This document shows positions 54,886-63,424 of a DNA stretch of 64,000 nucleotides, piece after piece. How positions within the stretch are numbered: position 1 is the first letter of the stretch; each line of letters begins with the position of its first letter. Under the pieces are notes generated by a model, which was not told the origin of the DNA, searched no databases, and saw only the letters and a program-made list of their open reading frames with translations. Location: positions 1-64,000 of the forward strand of contig CAYOOD010000022.1 of the NCBI GenBank assembly GCA_964405435.1, read 5' to 3'. The stretch comes from DVEG01 sp964405435 (lineage in GTDB: Bacteria; Cyanobacteriota; Cyanobacteriia; Cyanobacteriales; Oscillatoriaceae). A program made the translations under genes and the position numbers.

Positions 54886-55146
54886 AGTGAGGAAAGTTAA
54901 AAGTGCTGAGTGAGGAAAGTTAAAAGTGCTCGATGCTTAGGCTGAGTAAGAGTTTTCAGTTTTGCGTACAAAAAAAGTGAATTTTTTATTTGTACCTTCT
55001 CACTTTTTTACTCCTCACTCAGCACTCAGCACTCAGCCGAGGCCGAAGAGCACTCAGCCGAGGCCGAAGAGCACTCAGCACTCAGCACTCAGCACTCAGC
55101 CGAGGCACTCAGCACTCAGCACTCAGCACTCAGCCGAGGCACTCTA
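54886..55146. repeat. repeat cluster between adaptor and permease genes
   Basis: Two copies of a 23-base unit beginning GAGTGAGGAAAGTTAAAAG (54889-54935) are followed by many CACTCAG heptamers (about 55012-55140), broken by GCCGAGGCCGAAGAG inserts. The two groups are in opposite sense and can fold together. Same family as at 33190 and 52047. It lies inside the expected adaptor-permease operon. Confidence 0.85.
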
Positions 55147-55167
55147 ACCATTACCAATGCTCCGCTC

Positions 55168-58100
55168 ATGTTCGTCAATTTTTTCATCAAGCGATCGGTC
55201 TTTTCTTCAGTATGTTCGCTGCTAATTATTCTCGTGGGGCTAGTCGGATATACCCGCTTGCCAGTGCAGGAATATCCAACAATTGACCCCCCAGTCGTGA
55301 GCGTGACGACGGTTTATCCGGGTGCCAACCCGCAAGTAGTCGAAACCGAAGTCACCGAGATATTAGAAGCAGAAATTAATGGAGTGGAGGGGATAAAAAC
55401 CCTCACCTCTCAAAGTCGAGAATCGGTGAGTGCGATAACCGTGCAGTTTGAACTGAGCCGGAATATCGAAGAAGCCGCACAAGACGTGCGATCGCGCGTC
55501 GATCGCGCCCGAGGCAGACTCCCCGACGAAATTGAATCCCCCATTGTCAACAAACAATCGAGCGATGCCTCGCCTATCGTTTGGTTTGCCCTCTACAGTC
55601 CCGAGAGCAAATACTCAACACTGGAGTTAAGCGATTATGCCGATCGCTTCATTGTAGACGCACTTGAAACCGTTTCCGGCGTCAGCACCGTCATCATCGG
55701 CGGCGAGCGCAAATATGCCATGCGCCTCTGGATCGATCCGGTGAAACTCGCCGCCCGCAACCTCACCATTTTAGACCTAGAACAAGCCCTGCGGCGAGAA
55801 AATGTCGAGATTCCCAGCGGCATCATCGAAGGGCAAACCTCAGAATATTCCGTGCGCACCTTGGGGCGATTGCAGAACCCGCCAGACTACGAAGCCCTCG
55901 TCATCCAGCGCAACCCAGACGGCACCCAAGTGCGATTAAAAGACATCGGGCGAGCCGAAATTGGCGCAGAAGACGAACGCTCATTCGTGCGGTTTAATAG
56001 CAAACCAGCAGTCGGTTTAGGCGTCGTCAAACTCTCCAATGCCAACACCCTCGACGTTGCCAAATCAGCCAAAGCCAAAATGGCAGAACTCTCGAAGTCC
56101 TTTCCAGAAGGGATGAGCTACCAACTGGCTGTAGACAACTCCGAATTTATTCGCCTCGCCATTGATGAAGTTTGGGCATCGCTTTACCTCTCGATTGGCT
56201 TAGTCGTTCTCATCATCTTTGTTTTCGTGCGCGACTGGAGAGCCACCCTCATCCCCTCCGTCACGATTCCCGTCTGCCTCATCGGTGCCTTTGGCATCAT
56301 GTTCTTTTTGGGGTATTCCATCAACACCCTGACGCTATTTGCCCTCACCCTTTGTACCGGGTTGGTGGTAGATGACACCATCGTCGTACTGGAAAATATC
56401 GTCCGCTACATCGAAGAAAAGCGGATGAAACCGATGGAAGCCACCTATGCCGCAACCGGCGAAGTGGTATTTGCCGTCATTGCTACCACCGTCGTATTGG
56501 TGGCAGTTTTCGTGCCCGTCGGGTTTGCCGCCGGCACCACAGGGCGCTTGTTTACCGAATTTGCCATAACCATCGCCGGCTCGGTGATTATTTCTTCCTT
56601 TGTCGCCCTGACGCTCGCGCCAGCGATGTCAGCCCGAATTCTCAAAGCAGCAGAACCAGCGGGGAAAAAACCGAACAGAAAAAATCCCCTTGCGGTACTG
56701 TTGAGCGTGCCGTTAGAGCTGTTTGAGCTATTCGTGAAAATTATGCTGGCGTTTTACGATCGCACCATCCGGCTCTTAATGCCCCTGAAAGCGATCGTCG
56801 TGCTGGGATTTGTCTTCTCCTTAGCGCTGACAGCGTTTCTGTTCCAACAAATCCCCTTAGAATTTTTGCCCAACGAAGATAGAGGCGCAGTCTTCACCAT
56901 CGTCCGAGCCCCAGAAGGCGTCACCATCAACTACACCGATAAGGTGATGCAGCAAATCGAACAAACCCTCAGCCAAGTCAAAGACATCAGAACTTACTTT
57001 ACGATCGGTGCCTTTGGCGGCGGCGCTCCCGGGCAAGTGAATCAAGGCTTTGCTTTCGTGCGACTCCAACCCTGGGAGGAACGCAAACAGCCGAATCAGT
57101 CGCAACAAGCAATTATCGGGCAACTATTCGGGCGGTTTGCGCCGATTACAGAGGCTTTCGTATTGCCCATCAACCCGCCGGCTTTGCCCGGTTCCGGTTT
57201 CGGGCAGCCGATACAATTCGTGCTGCAAGGCAGCGATTTAGAAACCCTAGCGAAAGTCTCAGCCGAGTTCGCCCAGAAAGCGCGACAATTGCCGCAAGTG
57301 GTGAATATCGACACCAATTTAAAACTCAACAAACCGGAGTTAACGATTAGCGTCGATCGCGCGCAAGCCGCGAACTTGGGGATTTCCGTGCAAGAAATTT
57401 CTCGCACCCTGCAAATCCTCTTAGGCAGTCAAAAAATTACCAGCTTCAACCGGGGAAATCGCCGCTATGAAGTCGTCGTGCAAGCAGAAAAAGAATTTCG
57501 CGCCAGCCCGCAAGATATCAGCCAATTGTACATCCGCACCAATCAGGGGCAAGTAGTGCCTTTAAGCAATGTCGTGACGGTGACGCCCTCGACGACGCCG
57601 CCGCAAATCAATCACTTCAACCGCTTCCGGGCAGCCACGATTGAAGGCAGCCCCGCGCCGGGATATACGTTGGGGCAAGCCCTGGATGCGCTGGATGGAT
57701 TAGCCAAAGAAGCGCTGCCGCCAGAGATGCGGGTTTCTTATGCGGGACAGTCTCTAGAATTTAGAGAATCCGGTCAGGCGACTAGCTATATTTTCGTGCT
57801 GGCTTTGGCGTTTATTTTCTTGGTGTTAGCCGCTCAGTTTGAAAGCTATCTCGACCCGATAATTATTCTGCTAGCCGTGCCGCTGTCGCTGCTGGGAGCG
57901 TTTGCAGCCCTTTTGCTGGCGGGGTTGGATTTGAACGTTTACAGTCAGATCGGGTTAATTATGCTTATCGGGTTGGCCACGAAGAACTCGATTCTGATTG
58001 TGGAATTCGCCAACCAGTTGCGCGAGGGAGGGATGCCGATCGCCAAAGCGGCGATCGAAGCGGGAAAAATCCGGTTTCGCCCGATTTTGATGACGGCTTT

Positions 58101-58377
58101 CTCGACAATTTTCGGGTTGATTCCGCTGGCGATCGCAACCGGTGCCGGGGCAGCCGCTCGCGTGTCGATTGGCATGTCGGTGGTGGGCGGCATGTTCGTC
58201 TCGACGTTTTTGAGCTTGTACGTCGTGCCGGTTTTTTACGTCATGGCGATGACGGCTCAAACTCGCCTGACGGGCAACTCGCCCAAAAAACACGCGGCGC
58301 AGCGGGAAGTAGCGGCAGAAATGAATGGCGATTCGCTCCACGCTGCCGAGCCCCTGTCGCAGACAAAGATAAAATAG
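55168..58377 (+). CDS. RND multidrug efflux permease (HAE1/AcrB type)
   Basis: Predicted 1,069 aa. The N-terminus is typical (FVNFFIKRSVFSSVCSLLII, then LPVQEYPTIDPPVVSVTTVY). Twelve membrane helices with two large periplasmic loops. The proton-relay helix has GLVVDDTIVVLENIVRYIEE with the paired Asp (about residues 400-402). The second half ends KNSILIVEFANQLREGGMPI, AAIEAGKIRFRPILMTAFST and VVPVFYVM. It pumps drugs, lipids or signal molecules from the inner membrane and periplasm across the outer membrane together with the adaptor and a TolC protein encoded elsewhere. Confidence 0.95.
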   Translation: MFVNFFIKRSVFSSVCSLLIILVGLVGYTRLPVQEYPTIDPPVVSVTTVYPGANPQVVETEVTEILEAEINGVEGIKTLTSQSRESVSAITVQFELSRNIEEAAQDVRSRVDRARGRLPDEIESPIVNKQSSDASPIVWFALYSPESKYSTLELSDYADRFIVDALETVSGVSTVIIGGERKYAMRLWIDPVKLAARNLTILDLEQALRRENVEIPSGIIEGQTSEYSVRTLGRLQNPPDYEALVIQRNPDGTQVRLKDIGRAEIGAEDERSFVRFNSKPAVGLGVVKLSNANTLDVAKSAKAKMAELSKSFPEGMSYQLAVDNSEFIRLAIDEVWASLYLSIGLVVLIIFVFVRDWRATLIPSVTIPVCLIGAFGIMFFLGYSINTLTLFALTLCTGLVVDDTIVVLENIVRYIEEKRMKPMEATYAATGEVVFAVIATTVVLVAVFVPVGFAAGTTGRLFTEFAITIAGSVIISSFVALTLAPAMSARILKAAEPAGKKPNRKNPLAVLLSVPLELFELFVKIMLAFYDRTIRLLMPLKAIVVLGFVFSLALTAFLFQQIPLEFLPNEDRGAVFTIVRAPEGVTINYTDKVMQQIEQTLSQVKDIRTYFTIGAFGGGAPGQVNQGFAFVRLQPWEERKQPNQSQQAIIGQLFGRFAPITEAFVLPINPPALPGSGFGQPIQFVLQGSDLETLAKVSAEFAQKARQLPQVVNIDTNLKLNKPELTISVDRAQAANLGISVQEISRTLQILLGSQKITSFNRGNRRYEVVVQAEKEFRASPQDISQLYIRTNQGQVVPLSNVVTVTPSTTPPQINHFNRFRAATIEGSPAPGYTLGQALDALDGLAKEALPPEMRVSYAGQSLEFRESGQATSYIFVLALAFIFLVLAAQFESYLDPIIILLAVPLSLLGAFAALLLAGLDLNVYSQIGLIMLIGLATKNSILIVEFANQLREGGMPIAKAAIEAGKIRFRPILMTAFSTIFGLIPLAIATGAGAAARVSIGMSVVGGMFVSTFLSLYVVPVFYVMAMTAQTRLTGNSPKKHAAQREVAAEMNGDSLHAAEPLSQTKIK

Positions 58378-58386
58378 CCAAGGCAG

Positions 58387-58432
58387 GGCGATCGCCTTTT
58401 TTTCCTGTTAAGAGACAGGAGAGGCGATCGCC
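58387..58432. terminator. two-way terminator between permease and HIRAN gene
   Basis: GGCGATCGCC at 58387-58396 and again at 58423-58432 can pair, with a CCTGT/ACAGG hairpin inside. TTTTTTT follows the left copy on the plus strand. The TAA of the minus-strand HIRAN gene lies in the loop, at 58408-58410. Confidence 0.65.
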
Positions 58433-59166
58433 TGCGGAATTGGTTGATAAATCCAGCTAGAGAATGGCTGAAAATTCTCCTGCTGCACGGCGAGATGGCA
58501 GAGCAATCGCACCTGAAGCGGCGCAGGCGGCAAATTGACGCGATCGACCGTTACTTTTACTGAATCGCGATCGTCCTGCAGCACCTCAAACATATCCTCT
58601 GAAAGATACCGGGGACAATAGCCTAAATTATAGCGATCCTCCGTACACAACAGCAAGGCACGGGCATCGTAAATATTCTGCAAGTCGTGCAAGAGAAATA
58701 ATCGCTCTCCAGACTGCAAACGGCTGATTCTCTCTGCGCTTTCTAGCGGCATATATCTCACCCCGTGAGCGAAGAAATAAATATGGTAGCACCCTTGTTC
58801 GTCCGGTACTGGACCGGGAAAAATCTCAAAATTGTCTGTTTTTTTCTTTCCCCCACTGCGGGAGAGGATTTCCATCGGGGTGTCTTCGCCTGCACGGATG
58901 TTCAAACACTGGATGTATTCTGGGTAATCCGGGCGCGATCGCCGCATGACGCGATTAGAGAATAACGGCAATAATTCTTGTGATAAATATACTTTCTCCC
59001 AATCGGAAAACGACCACACACCCTGGAAACCGCACTTTTCGCGTGCTTCTTTGACGCCTTGGATGTAAGCAAATTCGTAGAACTCGCCATTATAAGTTAA
59101 CCGCCCGATGGGAAACCAAGCGCGACTGTGCGGATCTTGCCAAGCAACAAAAAGAGTTTTCAACAT
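58408..59166 (-). CDS. HIRAN domain protein
   Basis: Predicted 252 aa. The N-terminal half (to about 140) resembles no family I can name (WQDPHSRAWFPIGRLTYNGE, then FYEFAYIQGVKEAREK). The C-terminal HIRAN domain runs from about 145, with GERLFLLHDLQNIYDARALL and NLGYCPRYLSEDMFEVL, the pattern known for HIRAN modules in Rad5/HLTF-like helicases and some HipA-associated proteins. Its ATG overlaps the stop of the upstream HipA-like kinase (7 bases shared), so the two are translationally coupled. Possibly a DNA-end or RNA-binding partner of the kinase (inference). Confidence 0.75.
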   Translation of the reverse strand: MLKTLFVAWQDPHSRAWFPIGRLTYNGEFYEFAYIQGVKEAREKCGFQGVWSFSDWEKVYLSQELLPLFSNRVMRRSRPDYPEYIQCLNIRAGEDTPMEILSRSGGKKKTDNFEIFPGPVPDEQGCYHIYFFAHGVRYMPLESAERISRLQSGERLFLLHDLQNIYDARALLLCTEDRYNLGYCPRYLSEDMFEVLQDDRDSVKVTVDRVNLPPAPLQVRLLCHLAVQQENFQPFSSWIYQPIPQAIASPVS

Positions 59167-60085
59167 AGTTCCTCCCGCAGGATGAGCAGTCTGCTCTTGT
59201 TAATTTCCAATATTTCCCCGGCAAATTCGATGGCTGCAACTGAAATTCTATCCTTCGGTATCCGATTGAACAGTGCCAGGGTATCAGCAGGTGACACGCT
59301 GGCTAGACGATCGAGCCACACCACAGCAGCATTGGGATAACGTCGGGCAGTTTCTCGAAAAGCATCTATAGCAAACATAGCTTTTTTGTCACCCACTTGC
59401 TTATAGAGAGCTGACCTGCAGTTAGCTGCGTAGGCAGCCACGGACTTATTATTTAACCGCTTCTGGCGATCGTTATCAAGCAATTCCCTTCCCAAGCTAG
59501 AGGCGTGGTCGTAGGTGGGGGCTAGATATACAGTCACTACAGACGTTTGCGCTTCTTGTTTTTCGATAAATCCCCAGTTTTCGTGATGTCGGTCGGTATT
59601 GCCAATCCAGGCGTCTAACAGCAAATAGCCCGCAACTGTATCCACTGCCGTCTCGATACCCGCCGGAGGTATCCAGTCAAGAGGCAGATTGACGGCACTA
59701 TTGCTAATAGCTGCCAGTACGACATCGAGGGTGTGTTTCGATACGTTAAAGGTTTCAAATTGAGGATAGTCCGGCACCCTTTGAACGAGAATATCATTCC
59801 CGAGGATGAGGCTGCCATCGGGGGGGGGACAAAGGAAGGGGAGGCGGTGCCAAAAGCGCCTCTCCAGGTTGCCAGTTCATAACGAGCATGAGGCAGTCCG
59901 AGCAATTCACACAATTCTGCTGCTATTTTTTCTGCCCAATCTTCGCCCGTATTGGGGCGACCTTGTTTGTACAAGCAATGGTCAAATTTCGGGTGATGAA
60001 ACCAGAACTTTCGCTTGGTTCCCACCTCCTCGTTAGCGGTATCGGCGTCTGGGGGAACTTCAATAACGGCAAATGGTGCGGTCAT
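59160..60085 (-). pseudogene. HipA-like kinase, frameshifted at a run of nine G
   Basis: Two overlapping frames together make one HipA-like protein of about 308 aa. Frame one from ATG 60085 gives TAPFAVIEVPPDADTANEEV and WRGAFGTASPSFVPP. After the C-run (G9 on the plus strand, 59820-59828) the frame should read DGSLILGNDILVQRV but is shifted by one base. Frame two continues to 59160 with the kinase core AWIGNTDRHHENWGF (catalytic Asp, Asn) and the metal Asp in TYDHASSLG. One more or two fewer bases in the run would restore it. It follows the HicB-like gene by 16 bases. Real frameshift, phase variation or sequencing error are all possible. Confidence 0.75.
59820..59828. repeat. G9 homopolymer within the kinase gene
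   Basis: Nine G on the plus strand, nine C in the coding strand, exactly where the two kinase frames must be joined. This is a classic site for slipped-strand length changes and also for assembly errors. Confidence 0.85.
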
Positions 60086-60101
60086 CGTGCTAATTATAAG
60101 C

Positions 60102-60308
60102 TCACGCCAGAACCAAGAGGGCATTAAAATGTTCTTCTGGGACGGGTAGGCCATCCTCTTCTAATGCCAAAATATATAAATTCATGGCGTCTTTAATATT
60201 GACGATCGCATCTTGTTTTGTTTGCCCTTGGCTGATGCAACCCGGCAGGCTGGGACATTCGGCTACCCAGTCGCCATCTTCATCAGTGTAGATAAGCACT
60301 TGCCGCAT
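60102..60308 (-). CDS. HicB-family antitoxin-like protein
   Basis: Predicted 68 aa with the HicB partial RNase-H-like fold signature: VLIYTDEDGDWVAECPSLPG, then CISQGQTKQDAIVNIKDAMN and LYILALEEDGLPVPEE. The usual partner HicA (a small dsRBD-like mRNA nuclease) is not found on either side. Instead the next gene, 16 bases downstream, is the HipA-like kinase. In HipBA systems this place belongs to the HipB antitoxin, so the protein may have been recruited to that role (inference). No DNA-binding tail (HTH or RHH) is visible. Confidence 0.85.
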   Translation of the reverse strand: MRQVLIYTDEDGDWVAECPSLPGCISQGQTKQDAIVNIKDAMNLYILALEEDGLPVPEEHFNALLVLA

Positions 60309-60427
60309 CGTTTCACCTCAGCGCGACTTTCCCATTTTACCGCGCGCGGAGCAGGGCGATCGCCCCTCTCGATAGTACAACGCTCAGCACGGGTGGGGAG
60401 CGCTTTAGCGCTTACTACAAACAAATG

Positions 60428-60670
60428 TTAAATCGATGGCCCTTCTATCGGGCGCTTGAAAAAAATAATCCCGCTATCCATTCCAGAAGCGTCGCTGATT
60501 CCCGCGCTGGTTATTTCCCAGCCTTCTTTTCCCATTTGGGCTAAAAATGCCGACCAAGGCTGTCCTTTCCATTCTGTCAATTCCTTCCCGTCTGCGTAAA
60601 TATAGCGAATTTTCTGGTAATAATAATTTTCGACTCCGTAGGAAACGGTGCGATATTCCCAAATAGCCAT
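60428..60670 (-). CDS. small DUF4177-like protein
   Basis: Predicted 80 aa, MAIWEYRTVSYGVENYYYQK at the start, with a central WSAFLAQMGKEGWEITSAGI typical of DUF4177-type proteins, ending in FFKRPIEGPSI. The ATG at 60670 is chosen; the frame extends upstream to a TTG at 60724, giving a lipobox-like LSGC that lacks a proper signal. Function unknown. About 120 bases upstream of the HicB-like gene in the same direction. Confidence 0.65.
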   Translation of the reverse strand: MAIWEYRTVSYGVENYYYQKIRYIYADGKELTEWKGQPWSAFLAQMGKEGWEITSAGISDASGMDSGIIFFKRPIEGPSI

Positions 60671-61088
60671 AATTTTTGTCTTCGCGATCGCGCTTTCGTC
60701 CGGGCAACCACTCAATCCTAACAATATCGCGGTCAGCGGCGCATCCGTCTGTCTGCCTGCAAACCCAGCGAATCGCCGTCAGGGTTTTCTCGTTCCCGCC
60801 TCCGTACAAACACGGAGGTCGGATTTTCTCGCTGTCCTCCCAACCGTTCAGCTCGTATCTTTCTAGCCGCCACCCTCATCGCAAGACGCAACGCCTCGCC
60901 GTCTGGAAGCCTATATCAGAAGGGGTTATCAATGCCACCCTCAAAGGCGGCGGTACTGCTTCCCTGCGATCGGGCTCACTGGGAGTGGCCAAAATTATCA
61001 CCGATAACCATACTTTGCGATCGCTGTTGATATCCGAAAAATTGCGGAGATTAGAGGTGTAGACCTAGATGTTATCCTCCGCAAGATT
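60671..61088. other. region with a possible gene fragment
   Basis: A plus-strand frame ending at 61062 reads GVINATLKGGGTASLRSGSL then GVAKIITDNHTLRSLLISEK, which looks protein-coding, but no start with a ribosome site is seen and its 5' part is doubtful. It may be the remnant of a gene just upstream of the 66-aa ORF. No RNA recognised. Confidence 0.35.
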
Positions 61089-61289
61089 ATGGATGGCCCA
61101 CAGCTTCGCTCCCCGCTCAGTGTCCGCCAAGTTGCCGAGCATATTTTCGAGACTCGCCGCATTACCCGCAAAGATCAGTGCTTGCTGATGCACCTGCTCT
61201 CTAGCGGTTCGTTGGGTGAAGAGGAACAGATTTTAGTTGAAAAAATTTACGCATCCCTGCGCAAGGGATTTATCAGGGTAGTCGATTGA
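61089..61289 (+). CDS. small conserved-looking protein, unknown
   Basis: Predicted 66 aa, MDGPQLRSPLSVRQVAEHIF then ETRRITRKDQCLLMHLLSSG and ending RKGFIRVVD. Helical, soluble, no signal. It reads like a regulatory small protein of cyanobacteria (helix-loop with RITRKDQ) but I cannot name the family with confidence. A ribosome site is not evident. Confidence 0.5.
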   Translation: MDGPQLRSPLSVRQVAEHIFETRRITRKDQCLLMHLLSSGSLGEEEQILVEKIYASLRKGFIRVVD

Positions 61290-61490
61290 ACGTCGCGCGA
61301 TTCGCCAATCAACTTTATGGGGTAGTCCTAAACGTTTAAAGATATGGGTTCGAGAAAGGATGGTGCTGAGGAGGGATAGAGACTTGCCAGGTTAGAACTA
61401 CTCTGTAGTTAACCGTTTTTGAGGAGATATATTTGAGCTTGTTCGCAACCAAATCGCGCGCCTGCAATTCGAGCAGCCTTTTTGTATCAA

Positions 61491-61516
61491 GGGGTGGGTC
61501 AAAAATGAACCACCCC
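61491..61516. terminator. hairpin between convergent genes
   Basis: GGGGTGG pairs with CCACCCC around a loop containing TCAAAAATGAA. It lies between the plus-strand small ORF and the minus-strand repeat protein; it may end either. Confidence 0.55.
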
Positions 61517-61556
61517 CGCATTTTAAGGGGCAGTCGCCCGCTTCAAGGAAGCCGGA

Positions 61557-63095
61557 TTACAGGTTCGGGCGATCGCTGCTATTCTTGCGTTTCGCTTCGC
61601 GCTTTGCTTCCTCGCGACGAATCCGCTCTTCAGCGGTTAGGTTCGTTTCTCCACCGAGCGAGGTAGGCGGCTGAATCACAGTCGGCTGTGCGGAAACATC
61701 TACCGGAGTCACCCCGCCAACGGGAGCAACAGGCACGACTCGATCGGCGGGAGAAATGCGATCGACCGGCGTTACAGAAGGCTGAACGTCCTTTTTACCG
61801 CTGACTGACTTCCCGACATCTTGTGCCGAGGACTTGACTTCTCGCGCCGCACCTTTTACGGCGTCGCCCGCTTCTTTTACAGAAGGCTTGACTTCTTCAA
61901 TCACATCTTTAACCGACTCCGCCACATTTCTGACAGCGGGCTTGATAGCCTCAGCCGCATCTTTGACGGATTCCGCGACATTTTTAACGGCGGGTTTGAC
62001 ATCCCGCTCGGCTTCCTTTACGGTGTCGCCGATACTTTTCTTCGGTGCCTCGGCTTCCGTTTTGGGGCGCTCGATGTGGCTGGTGTGAATTTCCACCGGC
62101 GGTGTGGCGGTGAGATCGACTGCCGGCATCGGCGGCGGCGGCGGCAGCGGGCGATCGCTCAGCGACGGCATTGTCGGGGATGTGGAAATATCAGATGACT
62201 TGACATCTTTCTTGCCACCCGTAACGGATTGCGCTGCATTTTGTACCGATGTTTTCACATTATCAGCAGCACCTTTGAGGGCTTCCCCTGCACTGGCTAC
62301 CGAGGGTCTGACATCATCAACTGTACCCTTGACAGACTCGGCGATTCCTTTGACGGAGGGCTTGATATCCTGAACGGCATCTTTTAGCGAATCCGCCACG
62401 CGAGTGACAGAAGGTTTGACATCATCAACCGCATGTGTTACTGAGTCCGCCGCGCGCTGTACGGAAGGCTTGACATCTTCAATTGTACTCTTCATTGAAT
62501 CCGCCACGCCTTGCACGGAAGGCTTGACATCTTCAATTGTACTCTTCATTGAATCCGCCACATTTTCTACGGAGGGCTTGACACTTTCAACCGCTTCTTT
62601 TGCCGCCTCTGCCATTCCTACTACCGAGGGTTTAGCTTCGTCAACGGTACTCTTGACGGACTCGGCGATTCCTACTACAGCCGGTTTGACATCTTCAACG
62701 GTACTCTTGACGGATTCGGCGATTCCTTCTACCGATGGCTTGACCGCTTCGACGACATTTTCTACAGTTTGACTGACACTTTCGGCGGCTTCATTGCCGG
62801 TGATGCCGCCCGCGACTGCCCCGACGACAGCACCCACGGCGGCTCCGGCTCTGCCTCCGACTAAGCTGCCAATTGCTGCGCCTGCTACCCCGCCAGCAGC
62901 CGCTCCAATGCGCGTGGCGACTGGGTGACCGCTGGATTCTCCCTCAGTGAGTTGAGCGTTTTCGTCTTCCAGATTTGCGGGGGGATTGTTTTCACTCACA
63001 ACTATCGATTCTTCTCTCGGGCGATCGCCTGGTTGACTCGCTGTGGGTTTAATATTTTTGTCCTGCCGATCCGCTGGCTGCTTGTTCTGCGTCAT
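61557..63095 (-). CDS. protein of tandem 18-residue amphipathic repeats with a glycine zipper
   Basis: Predicted 512 aa. A hydrophilic N-terminus (to about 60) leads to a glycine zipper (GAAAGGVAGAAIGSLVGGRA, about 63-100) that probably inserts in a membrane. Then about ten 18-residue units of the type VKPSVQGVADSMKSTIED (about 112-290), a Pro-rich break (PLPPPPPMPAVDL), and four or five more units (VKPAVKNVAESVKDAAEA). The C-terminus is basic (REEAKREAKRKN). Eighteen residues equal five helical turns, so every unit repeats the same face. It resembles LEA- or apolipoprotein-like helices, so stress protection of membranes is possible (inference). Confidence 0.85.
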   Translation of the reverse strand: MTQNKQPADRQDKNIKPTASQPGDRPREESIVVSENNPPANLEDENAQLTEGESSGHPVATRIGAAAGGVAGAAIGSLVGGRAGAAVGAVVGAVAGGITGNEAAESVSQTVENVVEAVKPSVEGIAESVKSTVEDVKPAVVGIAESVKSTVDEAKPSVVGMAEAAKEAVESVKPSVENVADSMKSTIEDVKPSVQGVADSMKSTIEDVKPSVQRAADSVTHAVDDVKPSVTRVADSLKDAVQDIKPSVKGIAESVKGTVDDVRPSVASAGEALKGAADNVKTSVQNAAQSVTGGKKDVKSSDISTSPTMPSLSDRPLPPPPPMPAVDLTATPPVEIHTSHIERPKTEAEAPKKSIGDTVKEAERDVKPAVKNVAESVKDAAEAIKPAVRNVAESVKDVIEEVKPSVKEAGDAVKGAAREVKSSAQDVGKSVSGKKDVQPSVTPVDRISPADRVVPVAPVGGVTPVDVSAQPTVIQPPTSLGGETNLTAEERIRREEAKREAKRKNSSDRPNL

Positions 63096-63424
63096 AACTT
63101 TCGTTTCCTCTTTTGATGGATTGGTGGATTCTGGAAGCTACTATGCACCTCTCTTTCAAAGAGATTCATCAAGCAGGTAACGCCTCCAGTGGTCTTCCTT
63201 CTTACCTACAGTCAAGATAGCCATTACGAGCGGGGATTTACACCAATCTAGAGAGAGAAATTGCCAGATGAGCCATCAGTCTCTGGTTGTAATTACGCGG
63301 GCGGGCTTGTGACTGGCTACTAAGCTGCTCATGCGGATAGTGCTGGCTGACTCAACATTATCCGTCCGATTCTCACTCTGACATTTTAGGCGATCGCGCC
63401 CGGAAAAGCCAATCGCCTCTTCAT
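63096..63424. other. intergenic region, no gene seen
   Basis: About 330 bases upstream of the repeat-protein gene and downstream of the nucleotidyltransferase. No supported ORF; likely contains the repeat-protein promoter. Confidence 0.4.

Noticed and set aside
55012..55140. Possible CRISPR array from regular repeats
   Set aside because: The unit is seven bases and directly tandem, with no spacers of constant length and no cas genes. It is a heptanucleotide tandem repeat.
60102..60670. A complete HicAB pair
   Set aside because: No HicA-like small ORF is found on either side of the HicB-like gene; the upstream small protein is DUF4177-like.
61821..62772. Several long antisense ORFs opposite the repeat protein
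   Set aside because: They result from the 54-base periodic repeat, which keeps stop codons out of other frames; the proteins are low-complexity Ser/Thr strings.
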